Part shown: positions 31,018-39,034 of the stretch, one piece after another | How positions within the stretch are numbered: the first letter of the stretch is position 1 | Layout: every line of letters begins with the position of its first letter | From: Paractinoplanes durhamensis | GTDB lineage: Bacteria > Actinomycetota > Actinomycetes > Mycobacteriales > Micromonosporaceae | Assembly: GCF_016862175.1 (NCBI RefSeq) | Contig: NZ_BOML01000050.1 | Location: forward strand, 1 to 64,000 | Length of the DNA stretch: 64,000 bases | Direction of reading: 5' to 3' | Position numbers and translations under genes: made by a program | Notes under the pieces: generated by a model | Database searches by the model: none | Seen by the model: the letters and a program-made list of their open reading frames with translations, nothing else | Told to the model about the DNA's origin: nothing

Positions 31018-31730
31018 CGGGCTCCCACCGCGTGCCGGCCGACGGCCTCCTGGCGGACGTCGGACTCGATCTGACCATCGAAGAGCTTGATCAGCCGGTC
31101 GGCCCGGGCTCCGACCTCGGGCTCGTGGGTGATCAGGACGATGGTACGACCGGCGGCCCGCAACTCGTCGAAGACGGTCAGTACGTCGTCGGTGGAGTGA
31201 CTGTCCAGATTTCCGGTGGGTTCGTCGGCGAGCAGCAGGGCCGGCTCGGTGACCAGGGCCCGGGCCACCGCGACCCGCTGCTGCTGGCCGCCGGAGAGCT
31301 GGTTGGGTTCGTGGTCGTGCCGGTCGGCGAGCCCGACCGTCTCCAGGGCCCGCATCGCCCGCCGGCGCCGTTCCTTCGCATGCACCCCGGCGTAGGCGAG
31401 CGGGAGCTCCACATTGGCCAGCGCCGACGTCCGCGGGATCAGGTTGAACGACTGGAAGACGAACCCGATCAGCCGGTTCCGGACGAGCGCGAGCTGCCGG
31501 TCGGTGAGCCGGGAGACGTCCACGCTGTCCAGCAGGTAGCGGCCGGCGCTGGGGATGTCGAGGCAGCCGAGGATGTTCATCAGCGTCGACTTGCCGGACC
31601 CGGACGAGCCCATGATCGCCACGTACTCGCCGCGCGCGACGGTGACCGACACCCCGCGCAGTGCGTGCACGGTGGTGTCGCCCTCGCCGTACACCTTGGT
31701 GACCGACCGGACGTCGAGGACCGGATGCAT
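31014..31730 (-). CDS. MacB/LolD-type ABC transporter ATPase
   Basis: This 238-aa ATPase has Walker A GSSGSGKST, a Q-loop in IGFVFQSFNLIP, signature LSGGQQQRVAVARAL, Walker B LLLADEPTGNLD and switch His in VLITHEPEV, all at standard LolD/MacB spacing. Its ATG overlaps the stop of the adaptor gene (ATGA) and its stop overlaps the permease start (GTGA), so the three are tightly coupled. Confidence 0.95.
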   Translation of the reverse strand: MHPVLDVRSVTKVYGEGDTTVHALRGVSVTVARGEYVAIMGSSGSGKSTLMNILGCLDIPSAGRYLLDSVDVSRLTDRQLALVRNRLIGFVFQSFNLIPRTSALANVELPLAYAGVHAKERRRRAMRALETVGLADRHDHEPNQLSGGQQQRVAVARALVTEPALLLADEPTGNLDSHSTDDVLTVFDELRAAGRTIVLITHEPEVGARADRLIKLFDGQIESDVRQEAVGRHAVGAR

Positions 31731-32875
31731 CAGGGCGGTCCCCCGCCCCCGCCGGGGGCGCCGCCGCCACTGCCGGTGCCGAAGCCGCTGCCCGGGCCGT
31801 CCTGGCTGCTGGAGGTGGAAGTGGAGCTCGACGTCTCGGGGACGACGACCTTCTCCCCCACGGTGAGGCCGTCGGTGATCTGGTAGGCGTCGTCGCCCTG
31901 CACGCCGACCTTGACCGTCCGGGTCTCGGTGGTGCCGTCGGTGCCGACCACGGTCACCGTGTACCGGGTGCCGGAAACGGTGACGGCCGCCGAGTTGACG
32001 TACACCGCATCGGCCGCCGTGCCGGTGGTGACGGTGACCGTGACCGACTGACCGGGTTTCGCGCCGTCCGGCAGCGTCCCGATGCTGGCCGTGACGCCGT
32101 AGGTGACGACGCTGTTGCTGGTGGTCGCGGACGGGTCGATGCCGAGCACCTTGCCGGTGGCGGTGGCGCCGCTGAGCGCGTCCCAGGTGATCGTGGCCGC
32201 CTGCCCGGCCTTCAGCTTGGTCGCATCCGCCTCGCCGAAGGACGCGCTGACCTGCAACTCGTCCAGGTCGGCGATCTCCACGAAGCCGGAGCTGCCGCTG
32301 GAGCTGCTGGTCGACCCGCCCGCGCCGCCGGACGACGACGAACCGGACGTCGACGACCCGACCGTCCCGTTCACCGCGATCACCGTGCCGGCCATCGGGG
32401 CGGTCAGTTTCGTGCCGGCCACATCCGCCTGCGCGTCCTCGACCGCCAGCTTCGCGGTGGTGACGTTGTTCGCGGCGGTGGTGGTGTCCGAGCCGGCCGT
32501 CCTGGCCCGGGCGAGGGCATCCTGCGCGGCGTCCAGGTTGGCCTCGGCCAGGGCCAGAGCACGCTGGGCGGCGGCCGACCCGACCTTGGCGAGCAACTGG
32601 CCCGACTTCACCGACTGGCCGACCTTCGTGTAGACCGCGGTGACCGTGCCGGACGTCTCGAAGCTGGCGCTCGCCGTACTGGCCGTGGCCAGGGTGCCGG
32701 TGGCGGCGACGGTCGCGGTGACCGTGCCCTGCGCGACGGTCACCGTCCGCGAACCGGACGACGCCTTCGTCGTGGTGGTGCCGGTGTCCCGGACGAGCAG
32801 GATCGACCAGCCGACCGCGCCGAGCGCGAGCACGGCGAGGGCGAGATTGACCAGAAGGCTGGGAACCCGGCGCAC
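31730..32875 (-). CDS. HlyD/MacA-like efflux adaptor 1
   Basis: This 381-aa adaptor has an N-terminal membrane anchor (LLVNLALAVLALGAVGWSILLV) and a first lipoyl half (TVAQGTVTATVAATGTL, then TVTAVYTKVGQSVKSGQLLAKV). A helical hairpin rich in Ala follows (AQRALALAEANLDAAQDALARA), then the second lipoyl half (KLTAPMAGTVIAVNGTVG) interrupted by a long Ser/Gly linker, and beta-barrel domains. The C-terminus is Gly/Pro-rich. It would bridge the permease to outer envelope layers. The start is GTG 32875. Confidence 0.9.
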   Translation of the reverse strand: MRRVPSLLVNLALAVLALGAVGWSILLVRDTGTTTTKASSGSRTVTVAQGTVTATVAATGTLATASTASASFETSGTVTAVYTKVGQSVKSGQLLAKVGSAAAQRALALAEANLDAAQDALARARTAGSDTTTAANNVTTAKLAVEDAQADVAGTKLTAPMAGTVIAVNGTVGSSTSGSSSSGGAGGSTSSSSGSSGFVEIADLDELQVSASFGEADATKLKAGQAATITWDALSGATATGKVLGIDPSATTSNSVVTYGVTASIGTLPDGAKPGQSVTVTVTTGTAADAVYVNSAAVTVSGTRYTVTVVGTDGTTETRTVKVGVQGDDAYQITDGLTVGEKVVVPETSSSTSTSSSQDGPGSGFGTGSGGGAPGGGGGPP

Positions 32876-32931
32876 GCCTCATGTTTACCGGCCATAGCGG
32901 TCCATCGCGGCGAAACCGGAGAAAACCTCGG

Positions 32932-33960
32932 CTACCAGGAGCGTACGACCAGCTCGTTCTCGGTCAGCCCGGAGAGGATCTGGGTGTACTGGCCGCCGCG
33001 CAGCCCGACCTGCACGTCGCGCTTGGTGGTCCTGCCATCGTTGGACACGAGAACCGTGCCTACGTCGTGCACGGCGGTCGACGGCACCCGCAGCGTCGAC
33101 GCCACCGAGCCGGTGGTGACCTCGACCGACGCGCTCTGCCCGACCAGCAGGTCGGCCGGCTGCTTGGTGAAGGAGAGCAGCACCCCGTAGGTGACCAGGG
33201 TGCCGTCATCGGTGCCGACCGGGTCGACCTGGGCGACCTTCGCCGCGAACTCCTCGCCCACCCGGTCGGCCAGGGTGACGGCGGCGGCCTGGCCGGTGGC
33301 GACCGCGCCGGCGTCCGCCTCCGGGAACGAGGCGGAGACCTGCATGGCGTACGTGTCGGCAAGGGTGATGAAGGTGGAGCCGGAGTTGACCTGACTGCCG
33401 ACCTGACCGCTCACCGACATGATCGTGCCGGCGATCGGCGCGGTGATCGCCGCGCCCGCGAGGGCCTCCTTGGCCTCGGCGAGAGCGGACTCGGCCGCGT
33501 TGACCCGCTGTTGCGCGGTGTAGATCGCGTCGGTGCCGCTGACCGACGTGTTGCCACCCTGCCCCGCGCGCACCCCGACCGAGGCGGACGGCGAAGGCGA
33601 CGCTTTTGCCGTCGCCAACTGATCCTCGGCGTCGGCGAGGCTCTCCTTGGCGTCGCTCACCGCGTCGGTGGCGTCGTCCTTGTCGACCGTGGCGAGCTCG
33701 GCCCCGGCCTTGACCTTGCTGCCGGCCCGGACGTTGACCGCCGCGACCGTCCCGTCGACGGTGAACGACAGGGTCCGGGTCAGGCTGGCCTGCACCGTCC
33801 CGGTGGCGGCCACGCTGACCGCGACCGCACCGGTGTCCACCGCGACGGTGGACAGCGCCGCCTTCGGGTCGCCGCCGTCGTCCTTGCTGAGCACCGCCGA
33901 CGTGACGCCGGCCCCGGCCGCGACGACCGCCAGGCCCAGGGCAATCCACCTTTTCCTCAC
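32932..33960 (-). CDS. HlyD/MacA-like efflux adaptor 2
   Basis: This second adaptor, 342 aa, has a signal anchor (IALGLAVVAAGAGVTSAVL), split lipoyl motif (VSVAATGTVQASLTRTL, VAAVNVRAGSKVKAGAELATVDKDD; later AAITAPIAGTIMSVSGQVGSQV), a helical hairpin and a beta-barrel ending SGLTENELVVRSW. It is homologous in plan to adaptor 1, 56 bases downstream, so the pair may be an old tandem duplication or a heteromeric adaptor. The start is GTG 33960. Confidence 0.9.
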   Translation of the reverse strand: MRKRWIALGLAVVAAGAGVTSAVLSKDDGGDPKAALSTVAVDTGAVAVSVAATGTVQASLTRTLSFTVDGTVAAVNVRAGSKVKAGAELATVDKDDATDAVSDAKESLADAEDQLATAKASPSPSASVGVRAGQGGNTSVSGTDAIYTAQQRVNAAESALAEAKEALAGAAITAPIAGTIMSVSGQVGSQVNSGSTFITLADTYAMQVSASFPEADAGAVATGQAAAVTLADRVGEEFAAKVAQVDPVGTDDGTLVTYGVLLSFTKQPADLLVGQSASVEVTTGSVASTLRVPSTAVHDVGTVLVSNDGRTTKRDVQVGLRGGQYTQILSGLTENELVVRSW

Positions 33961-34020
33961 GAATCCGGATTTTCCCGGTCAGGAAGGCCGCGCGGGGACG
34001 GTTCGGCGGAAGAAGTGGGA

Positions 34021-34053
34021 GGGCGCGGCCCCCGGGGGCCAAGGGCCGCGCCC
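34021..34053 (-). terminator. Hairpin between lipoprotein and adaptor genes
   Basis: GGGCGCGGCCC (34021-34031) and GGGCCGCGCCC (34043-34053) make an 11-bp perfect stem with an 11-base loop, 9 bases after the lipoprotein stop. No U tract follows, so it may tune relative expression of the lipoprotein and the transporter genes rather than stop transcription. Confidence 0.5.
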
Positions 34054-34062
34054 GCTCGTGCG

Positions 34063-34533
34063 TCAGTTCGTGGACGGCTTCTGGCTGGCGCAGGCCTCGG
34101 TGGCCTTCGTCCAGGTCGCGTCGTCCACGCCGTCCGGCTTGCTGATCTCGCGGCCACCGCCGCCGCCCGGGCCACCGGACGGCATGGCGCCACCGCTCGG
34201 CGGGGTGCCACCGTTACCGCCACCCGGTGCGCCCGACGGCGGGGTGCCGCCGTTGCCACCGTCCGGTGCGCCCGACGGCCGGGTGCCGCCGTTGCCGCCA
34301 CCCGGACCGCCGGACGGCATCGTGATCGTGACACCGTTCGTCGAGAGGCACTGGATGTAGGCGGCGAACCCGCTGTTGTTGCCGCCACCGCCGTTGTTGC
34401 TGGTGCCGGTGTTGCTGGTGTCGCCGCTGGAGTCGTCGCTGGAACCACAGGCGGCCAGGGTCGCCACCGTCATCGCGGTGAGCAGGCCGGCCGCCAGGCG
34501 CCGGTTACGGGTCAGAACGGCGGTTACGGACAC
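34063..34533 (-). CDS. Lipoprotein with Gly/Pro/Asn-rich repeats
   Basis: This is a 156-aa lipoprotein: signal peptide with lipobox TLAAC (Cys29), a Ser/Asn/Gly spacer, a short conserved-looking part SGFAAYIQCLSTNGVTITMP, and then about four imperfect 12-residue repeats of the type PSGAPDGGNGGT. A final piece, GVDDATWTKATEACASQKP, completes it. The two Cys flanking the repeat zone may form a disulphide. It is upstream of the efflux genes on the same strand, suggesting an envelope accessory to that transporter. The start is GTG 34533. Confidence 0.78.
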   Translation of the reverse strand: MSVTAVLTRNRRLAAGLLTAMTVATLAACGSSDDSSGDTSNTGTSNNGGGGNNSGFAAYIQCLSTNGVTITMPSGGPGGGNGGTRPSGAPDGGNGGTPPSGAPGGGNGGTPPSGGAMPSGGPGGGGGREISKPDGVDDATWTKATEACASQKPSTN

Positions 34534-34592
34534 AGGTACTCCTCATCGACCGGCCGCGGCATCGCGCCGCGGCACGAGGGGGGTAGGACGGC

Positions 34593-35594
34593 TCAGCGAA
34601 GGCGCTGGCCGCTGGTCAGCCGGGCAGCGATGACGGGTTCGCGGCGCCCGTTGCGCACCACCGCCCGTACGTCGTCGGCCATGCCCCGCACGGGGGCGAG
34701 CCGGTCGCACGTGGCGATCCGGACCCGGTCCACCCGGTCGGCGGTGGTGGGCGTGGCGAACGTCGACTGCTCGTATCCGAAGCGGCTGAGCCGGGTCCCG
34801 AACACCGCTTCGCAGCGTTCGATCTCGGTGGTGGTCAGCCGCTGCTGCCAGCTGCGTACCCGTTCGGTGGTGACGCTCTGGTGCGTGCGGGTGTGCCAGG
34901 TCTTGTACTCGGGGACCGCCAGGCAGGCCACCGAGTCGGGGCGGGCCATCGCCGGGTCGTAGTCCTCGCCCAGGAACCGGCACAGTTTCCGCAGGTGGCT
35001 CTCGGGGTCGGCGACCAGGTCCTCGTAGCGGACCGTGTAGTAGGTGTCCGGGGCGTAGCGGCGGGCGGCCCGCAGCGACGCGTCGGCCGAGCGCGCCCAG
35101 GACGTGATGTGGTCACCGATGTCGGCCGAGCTCCACGGCGCCTCCTTGAGGGAGGCCACGCAGTCCCGGCCGTCGCGGATGATGTTGACGATCTGCGCGT
35201 CCGGGAACATCCGCAGCAGCATCGGCAGGTTGCGCAGGTAGGCCGGCCGCTTGTCGCCCCAGCGCGGCTTGCCGAAGCGCTGGGCGTAGAGGCGGAACAC
35301 GGTTCCGATGGCCGAGCCGAGGGTGGGGGGTGCGCCGACGATCGCGTCGATCACCTGCTGCGGGTCCAGACCGAGGTCGCCGAACTGGGCGGTCTTGACG
35401 ATCCACTCGGCCAGGTCGCGGCGGCGTTCCGGGTCGCGCAGGTCGCCGAACTCGTGCCGCCGCTGGTAGGCCGACAGCACGAACCGGTTCTCCGGTGGGA
35501 GCGCGATCCGCGGATGCGCGTGCAGCATCAGTTGCAGCATCGTGGTCCCCGACCGGGGACAGCCGACGACAAAAACCGGGCGATCTGTAGGCAT
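34593..35594 (-). CDS. PAPS-dependent sulfotransferase
   Basis: This 333-aa protein of the Sulfotransfer_3 type has the 5'-phosphosulfate loop VFVVGCPRSGTTMLQLML at residues 5-22 and the 3'-phosphate motif VNIIRDGRDCVASLKEAPW near 140. It then has RYEDLVADPESHLRKLCRFLG, typical of the family. It transfers sulfate from PAPS to an unknown acceptor (lipid, glycan or metabolite). The ATG at 35594 is preferred, since AAAGG lies about 9 bases upstream; a GTG nine bases earlier has no spaced RBS. Confidence 0.93.
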   Translation of the reverse strand: MPTDRPVFVVGCPRSGTTMLQLMLHAHPRIALPPENRFVLSAYQRRHEFGDLRDPERRRDLAEWIVKTAQFGDLGLDPQQVIDAIVGAPPTLGSAIGTVFRLYAQRFGKPRWGDKRPAYLRNLPMLLRMFPDAQIVNIIRDGRDCVASLKEAPWSSADIGDHITSWARSADASLRAARRYAPDTYYTVRYEDLVADPESHLRKLCRFLGEDYDPAMARPDSVACLAVPEYKTWHTRTHQSVTTERVRSWQQRLTTTEIERCEAVFGTRLSRFGYEQSTFATPTTADRVDRVRIATCDRLAPVRGMADDVRAVVRNGRREPVIAARLTSGQRLR

Positions 35595-35662
35595 GGCGCA
35601 CACCTTTTGCTCGTATGCCGCTTCTCGGATTCGTACCCTTGGCCCTGGTGGGGGCGGACCAC

Positions 35663-36496
35663 TCAGCCGCCGGCCGGCTGCCTGATGAGTGAAGCTTCGG
35701 GCGACATGCTGTGCCTCACAGATCCGGACGCTGTCGGGACGCTATGAACCGGCGACAAGCGCGTGACCAGCCACAAGTGGTGCACCAGGCGTAGTTCGAA
35801 AATCACCAGCAGTGCCGCCGCGGCGAGGGCGGCACCGCCGATGAGAGCCGCCCCGCCGACCAGGCCGATGAGCGGGCCGATCACGAACACCGTCATCTCG
35901 AACTCGATGCCGCTGAACAGATGCACGCGAATGCGCCGGGCCGCCAGGGCGGTCTTCAGCCGGCCACGGCGAGATTCAGCCCCTATGGCGTACGCCGTCC
36001 GTCCCTGCAGCGCGGCCTCGCGCACCTGCGCCACCTGACCGCCGTTGAGATAGCGCATCAGGTCGACGGCGATCACCAGCGCGACCAGCCACAGGTAGCG
36101 GACCTCGCCGGTGCGCAGGTACTGCCCGCCCATCAGGGCGGCCGCGCAGACGATGGCGCGCACCCGATCGAGCATGAAGTCGCACCACGCGCCGAACAGC
36201 GAGCCGTCGCCGCGCAGCCGGGCCAGCTTGCCGTCCATGCAGTCGGCCACGAAGGCCAGGTGGAACAGCAGCGCGCCGGCCGCCGGCCACCACCGGCCGG
36301 GCGCCACGAAACAGATCGCGGCGCCCAGGCCGAGGACGGCGGACAACGCGGTGAGCCGGTTCGGGGTCACCCACCGCCAGGGCGAGACCAACCGGACCAG
36401 GCGCACCGCGTACGGGTCGACCAGCAGAACGGTCCACCACGCATCGAGCGGTTTGCAGGTACGACCACGGACCTCGGCGAGCGAATCCCTACGCAT
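35663..36496 (-). CDS. CDP-alcohol phosphatidyltransferase
   Basis: This 277-aa membrane enzyme has the full CDP-alcohol phosphotransferase signature: DGKLARLRGDGSLFGAWCDF followed by MLD, i.e. DG-x2-AR-x8-G-x3-D-x3-D. About six hydrophobic helices surround it. The enzyme swaps CMP of a CDP-linked substrate for an alcohol such as inositol, glycerol or a phospho-sugar; the acceptor is not readable. It lies 68 bases upstream of the sulfotransferase gene on the same strand, which hints that a lipid or polar head group is made and then sulfated. Confidence 0.9.
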   Translation of the reverse strand: MRRDSLAEVRGRTCKPLDAWWTVLLVDPYAVRLVRLVSPWRWVTPNRLTALSAVLGLGAAICFVAPGRWWPAAGALLFHLAFVADCMDGKLARLRGDGSLFGAWCDFMLDRVRAIVCAAALMGGQYLRTGEVRYLWLVALVIAVDLMRYLNGGQVAQVREAALQGRTAYAIGAESRRGRLKTALAARRIRVHLFSGIEFEMTVFVIGPLIGLVGGAALIGGAALAAAALLVIFELRLVHHLWLVTRLSPVHSVPTASGSVRHSMSPEASLIRQPAGG

Positions 36497-36574
36497 CCCG
36501 ACATCAAAGCAACCCAAATGCCCGAATTAACACTAAATCGGCCGACAAGGTGCTCACAGCTTGGTAACGGTGGG

Positions 36575-37570
36575 TCAGGCGCGCAATGCGTCGCGTACGC
36601 CGTTCAGCAGCTCCGGCGCGACCGGGTAGGGCGTGTAGAACGAGATCCGGTCGATGGTCTCACCGAACCGGTCGCGCAGCCCTCGCGGCACGTCCCCGGC
36701 GACCGCGAACGTGTCGAGCACGTCGTCGGTGATCAGCGCGCTCATCTCGGCCCAGGCCTGCCGCCGGGACAGCCCGTTGAGCTGGTCGGCGAGCTCACCC
36801 CAGCCGTGCAGCTCGAGCACCGGCCGGTACGCCGGGGTGGACGCGTAGAACGCGATCTGCCCCTTGACCGCCCGCTCCGCCTCGGACCGGGCCTTCTCGT
36901 CCGCACCCAGCACCACGAACGCGCTCAGCCCCAGCTGGAAGCCGTCGAGCGACCCGCCGCGGGCCTCCCGCAGGATCGGCAGGGTCCGCTCACGCAGATA
37001 GTCCGGGCTGGTCAGCGGATGCACCAGCATGCCGTCGGCGACCTGCCCGGCGGCCGCGGTCATCCGCTCCCCCACCGCGGCGAGCAGGACCGGCGGATTC
37101 CCGTGCGGATTGGGCCCCGGGTTGAAGAAGTCGGTCATCAGCGTGTGCCGATAGAACTCCCCGCGGAAGACAAGGCGTTCCCCGGTCCGCCAGCACTCCC
37201 AGATGGCCCGCACCGCCGCAACGTATTCGGCCATCCGCGCGGCCGGCCTGCTCCACGGCATCGAGAACCGCCGCTCGATGTGCGGCTGCACCTGCGACCC
37301 GATCCCGAGCTGAAACCGCCCACCGGAGACGAGCTGCAGATCGTTGGCCTGAATGGCAAGGCTCATCGGGTTACGAGCGAACGCCACCGCGATCCCCGAC
37401 TGCAGCGTGACGGTCTCCGTGGCACGAGCCGCCAGCGCGAGCGAGGTGAACACGTCATGCCGCGTCTCGGCCGCCCCGAACCCGTCGTAGCCGTCCCGCT
37501 CGGCCTGCACGGCCGCTTCTTCCACCTGAAACGGCGACGCTGCCACTCCGGCCGCAAAATCAACAAGCAT
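36575..37570 (-). CDS. LLM-class F420-dependent oxidoreductase (TIGR03617-like)
   Basis: This 331-aa luciferase-fold protein begins MLVDFAAGVAASPFQVEEAAVQAERDGYDG and continues with FTSLALAARATETVTLQSGIAVAFARNPMSLAIQANDLQLVSGGRFQLGIGSQVQPHIERRF. That arrangement is typical of the TIGR03617 group of probable F420-dependent enzymes. The substrate is unknown. It is divergent from the GNAT gene at 37716, and an array of TTGA/TCAA palindromes occupies the gap. Confidence 0.9.
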   Translation of the reverse strand: MLVDFAAGVAASPFQVEEAAVQAERDGYDGFGAAETRHDVFTSLALAARATETVTLQSGIAVAFARNPMSLAIQANDLQLVSGGRFQLGIGSQVQPHIERRFSMPWSRPAARMAEYVAAVRAIWECWRTGERLVFRGEFYRHTLMTDFFNPGPNPHGNPPVLLAAVGERMTAAAGQVADGMLVHPLTSPDYLRERTLPILREARGGSLDGFQLGLSAFVVLGADEKARSEAERAVKGQIAFYASTPAYRPVLELHGWGELADQLNGLSRRQAWAEMSALITDDVLDTFAVAGDVPRGLRDRFGETIDRISFYTPYPVAPELLNGVRDALRA

Positions 37571-37617
37571 CAGAGAGTGATAGCACGCCGAGCCGACCCC
37601 AGCGACGTGTTGCCCGA

Positions 37618-37687
37618 CGTGTTGACGCTCAACACGACATCAACACATCAACACGTCGTGATTGACGTCAACATTGATTCAGTCAAC
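37618..37687. promoter_or_regulatory. TTGA/TCAA palindrome array between divergent genes
   Basis: The stretch holds a perfect 19-bp palindrome CGTGTTGACGCTCAACACG (37618-37636), the repeated half-site ATCAACAC at 37639-37653, the 10-bp palindrome TTGACGTCAA (37662-37671) and further TTGA and TCAA half-sites up to 37687. This density of one half-site in both orientations marks a multi-site operator serving the LLM and GNAT promoters. Confidence 0.75.
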
Positions 37688-37715
37688 ATCGCGGCGAGGC
37701 CCTAGTCTCACGGTC

Positions 37716-38231
37716 ATGTCCGACCCACATCTGGCGGGCGCTCTCGTGCGCCTGCGCGCGGCGGCTCCGGATGACGTTGCGGCGCTGGCCGCGATCCGCG
37801 CGGCCCCGGAAGTTTACCGGCGCTGGGGCGGCCGCGACGATCTGGCCGCCGAGGTGACCGACGACCTCGCCGACCCGGGGAAGCAGGTGCTGGCCATCGT
37901 GTTCGAGGAGCGGGTGGTCGGGGCCGTGCAGTGGAGCGCGGAAGAGGATCCCGACTACCGGCACGCCGGCATCGACATCTACCTCGACCCGGCGGTGCAC
38001 GGCCGCGGCCTGGGCACCGACACGGTCCGAACGCTGGCCCGGCACCTCATCGACGACCTCGGCCACCACCGCCTGGTGATCGACCCGGCCGCCGACAACC
38101 ACGCGGCGATCCGCTGCTACGCGAAGGCCGGCTTCCGCCCGGTCGGCGTCATGCGCCATTACGAACGAGGCCCGGACGGCACCTGGCACGACGGCCTGCT
38201 GATGGACCTGCTCGCCGGCGAGCTGCAATAA
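37716..38231 (+). CDS. GNAT acetyltransferase, AAC(6')-like
   Basis: This 171-aa acetyltransferase has the acetyl-CoA loop HGRGLGTDTVRTLARHLI, preceded by HAGIDIYLDPAV and followed by HHRLVIDPAADNHAAIRCYAKAGFRPVGVM and WHDGLLMDL. The last two blocks are very like aminoglycoside 6'-N-acetyltransferases of the AAC(6')-Ib kind, so resistance or small-amine acetylation is possible. There is no Shine-Dalgarno before the ATG; TAGTCT at 37703-37708 could be a -10 box of a leaderless transcript. A strong terminator follows. Confidence 0.88.
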   Translation: MSDPHLAGALVRLRAAAPDDVAALAAIRAAPEVYRRWGGRDDLAAEVTDDLADPGKQVLAIVFEERVVGAVQWSAEEDPDYRHAGIDIYLDPAVHGRGLGTDTVRTLARHLIDDLGHHRLVIDPAADNHAAIRCYAKAGFRPVGVMRHYERGPDGTWHDGLLMDLLAGELQ

Positions 38232-38247
38232 AAGCGGCAACGGTGAT

Positions 38248-38291
38248 GGCGTCCGTCCCGGAGCGGGGGCGCTCCGGGACGGACGCTTTTT
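38248..38291. terminator. Strong terminator shared by convergent genes
   Basis: A perfect 16-bp stem, GCGTCCGTCCCGGAGC (38249-38264) with 38271-38286, closes a G-rich loop and is followed by TTTTT on the plus strand. It ends the GNAT transcript and, read from the other strand, directly follows the stop of the sigma-associated gene. Confidence 0.9.
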
Positions 38292-39034
38292 CACCGGCCC
38301 GGCCGTGTGGAGTTCGGCGTACCGCTGGGGTGGTCCGCCGGACGGGGGCCGGGGTTACCGGATCCGCTGGGGCGAACGGATCCGGACGGGCGTGGTTCGG
38401 GCTTGCCGCTGGTGCCGTTGCCGGCGCTCACGGACGGCTTCGGCAGGGTGGCGCAGAAGTTGTCGACGCGGTCGCGGTCCTTGCGGCCGGCCTCCTGCAC
38501 CAGGTTGCCGAACTCGGGCTCCTCGAGGGCCTGCCCGCGCTGTTCGCCGGGGCGGGCCGTCCACTTCGCACAGAGCTTGGCGAGATCGCCGGCCGGGAAG
38601 GCAGAGTGGCTGGGCCGGGCCGACCAACTGCCGGACGGGTGCGGCTTCGGCGAGTGCGACGCGGACGCCGACGCCGGCGGGCGCGGGTGGTGGGGTTTGT
38701 GCAGCGGGCCGGGGAGCGTGCCGGTGCCGGCCGCGACCGCGACGCCGCCGGCGCTGAGGGCGGCTACGGCGGCCAGCACCTTCACGGTGAGGAGCTTCGC
38801 CAGGGTGGTCTTGAGCATCTGGATCCTCCGGGAACGTGGGGATGTCAGATGGGCAGCCGCGAAGGCCGCGACCGCCGCGTCCTCGCCGGCCAGGTGGCGG
38901 CCGGGCGACGGCGAGGACGCGGCGGTCAGCACCGCACCCAGGTGGGGATGGGTGCGGTGAGCTGCCGGGTCGCCGCGCAGCAACAGCTCCGCGGTGTCCC
39001 GGTCGAGCGGGCGGTGGTCCTCGTGGATGCTCAT
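38291..39034 (-). CDS. Membrane protein coupled to the sigma factor (possible anti-sigma)
   Basis: This 247-aa protein has a 70-residue cytoplasmic part beginning MSIHEDHRPLDRDTAELLLRGD, one transmembrane helix (LLTVKVLAAVAALSAGGVAVAAG), and a Pro/Ser/His-rich extracellular region with a short helical core (AKLCAKWTARPGEQRGQALEEPEFGNLVQEAGRKDRDRVDNFCATL). No zinc anti-sigma (ZAS) HxxxCxxC motif is present. The ATGA overlap with the sigma gene and the one-helix topology suggest it controls the sigma factor, but that is inferred from context. Confidence 0.75.
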   Translation of the reverse strand: MSIHEDHRPLDRDTAELLLRGDPAAHRTHPHLGAVLTAASSPSPGRHLAGEDAAVAAFAAAHLTSPRSRRIQMLKTTLAKLLTVKVLAAVAALSAGGVAVAAGTGTLPGPLHKPHHPRPPASASASHSPKPHPSGSWSARPSHSAFPAGDLAKLCAKWTARPGEQRGQALEEPEFGNLVQEAGRKDRDRVDNFCATLPKPSVSAGNGTSGKPEPRPSGSVRPSGSGNPGPRPADHPSGTPNSTRPGR

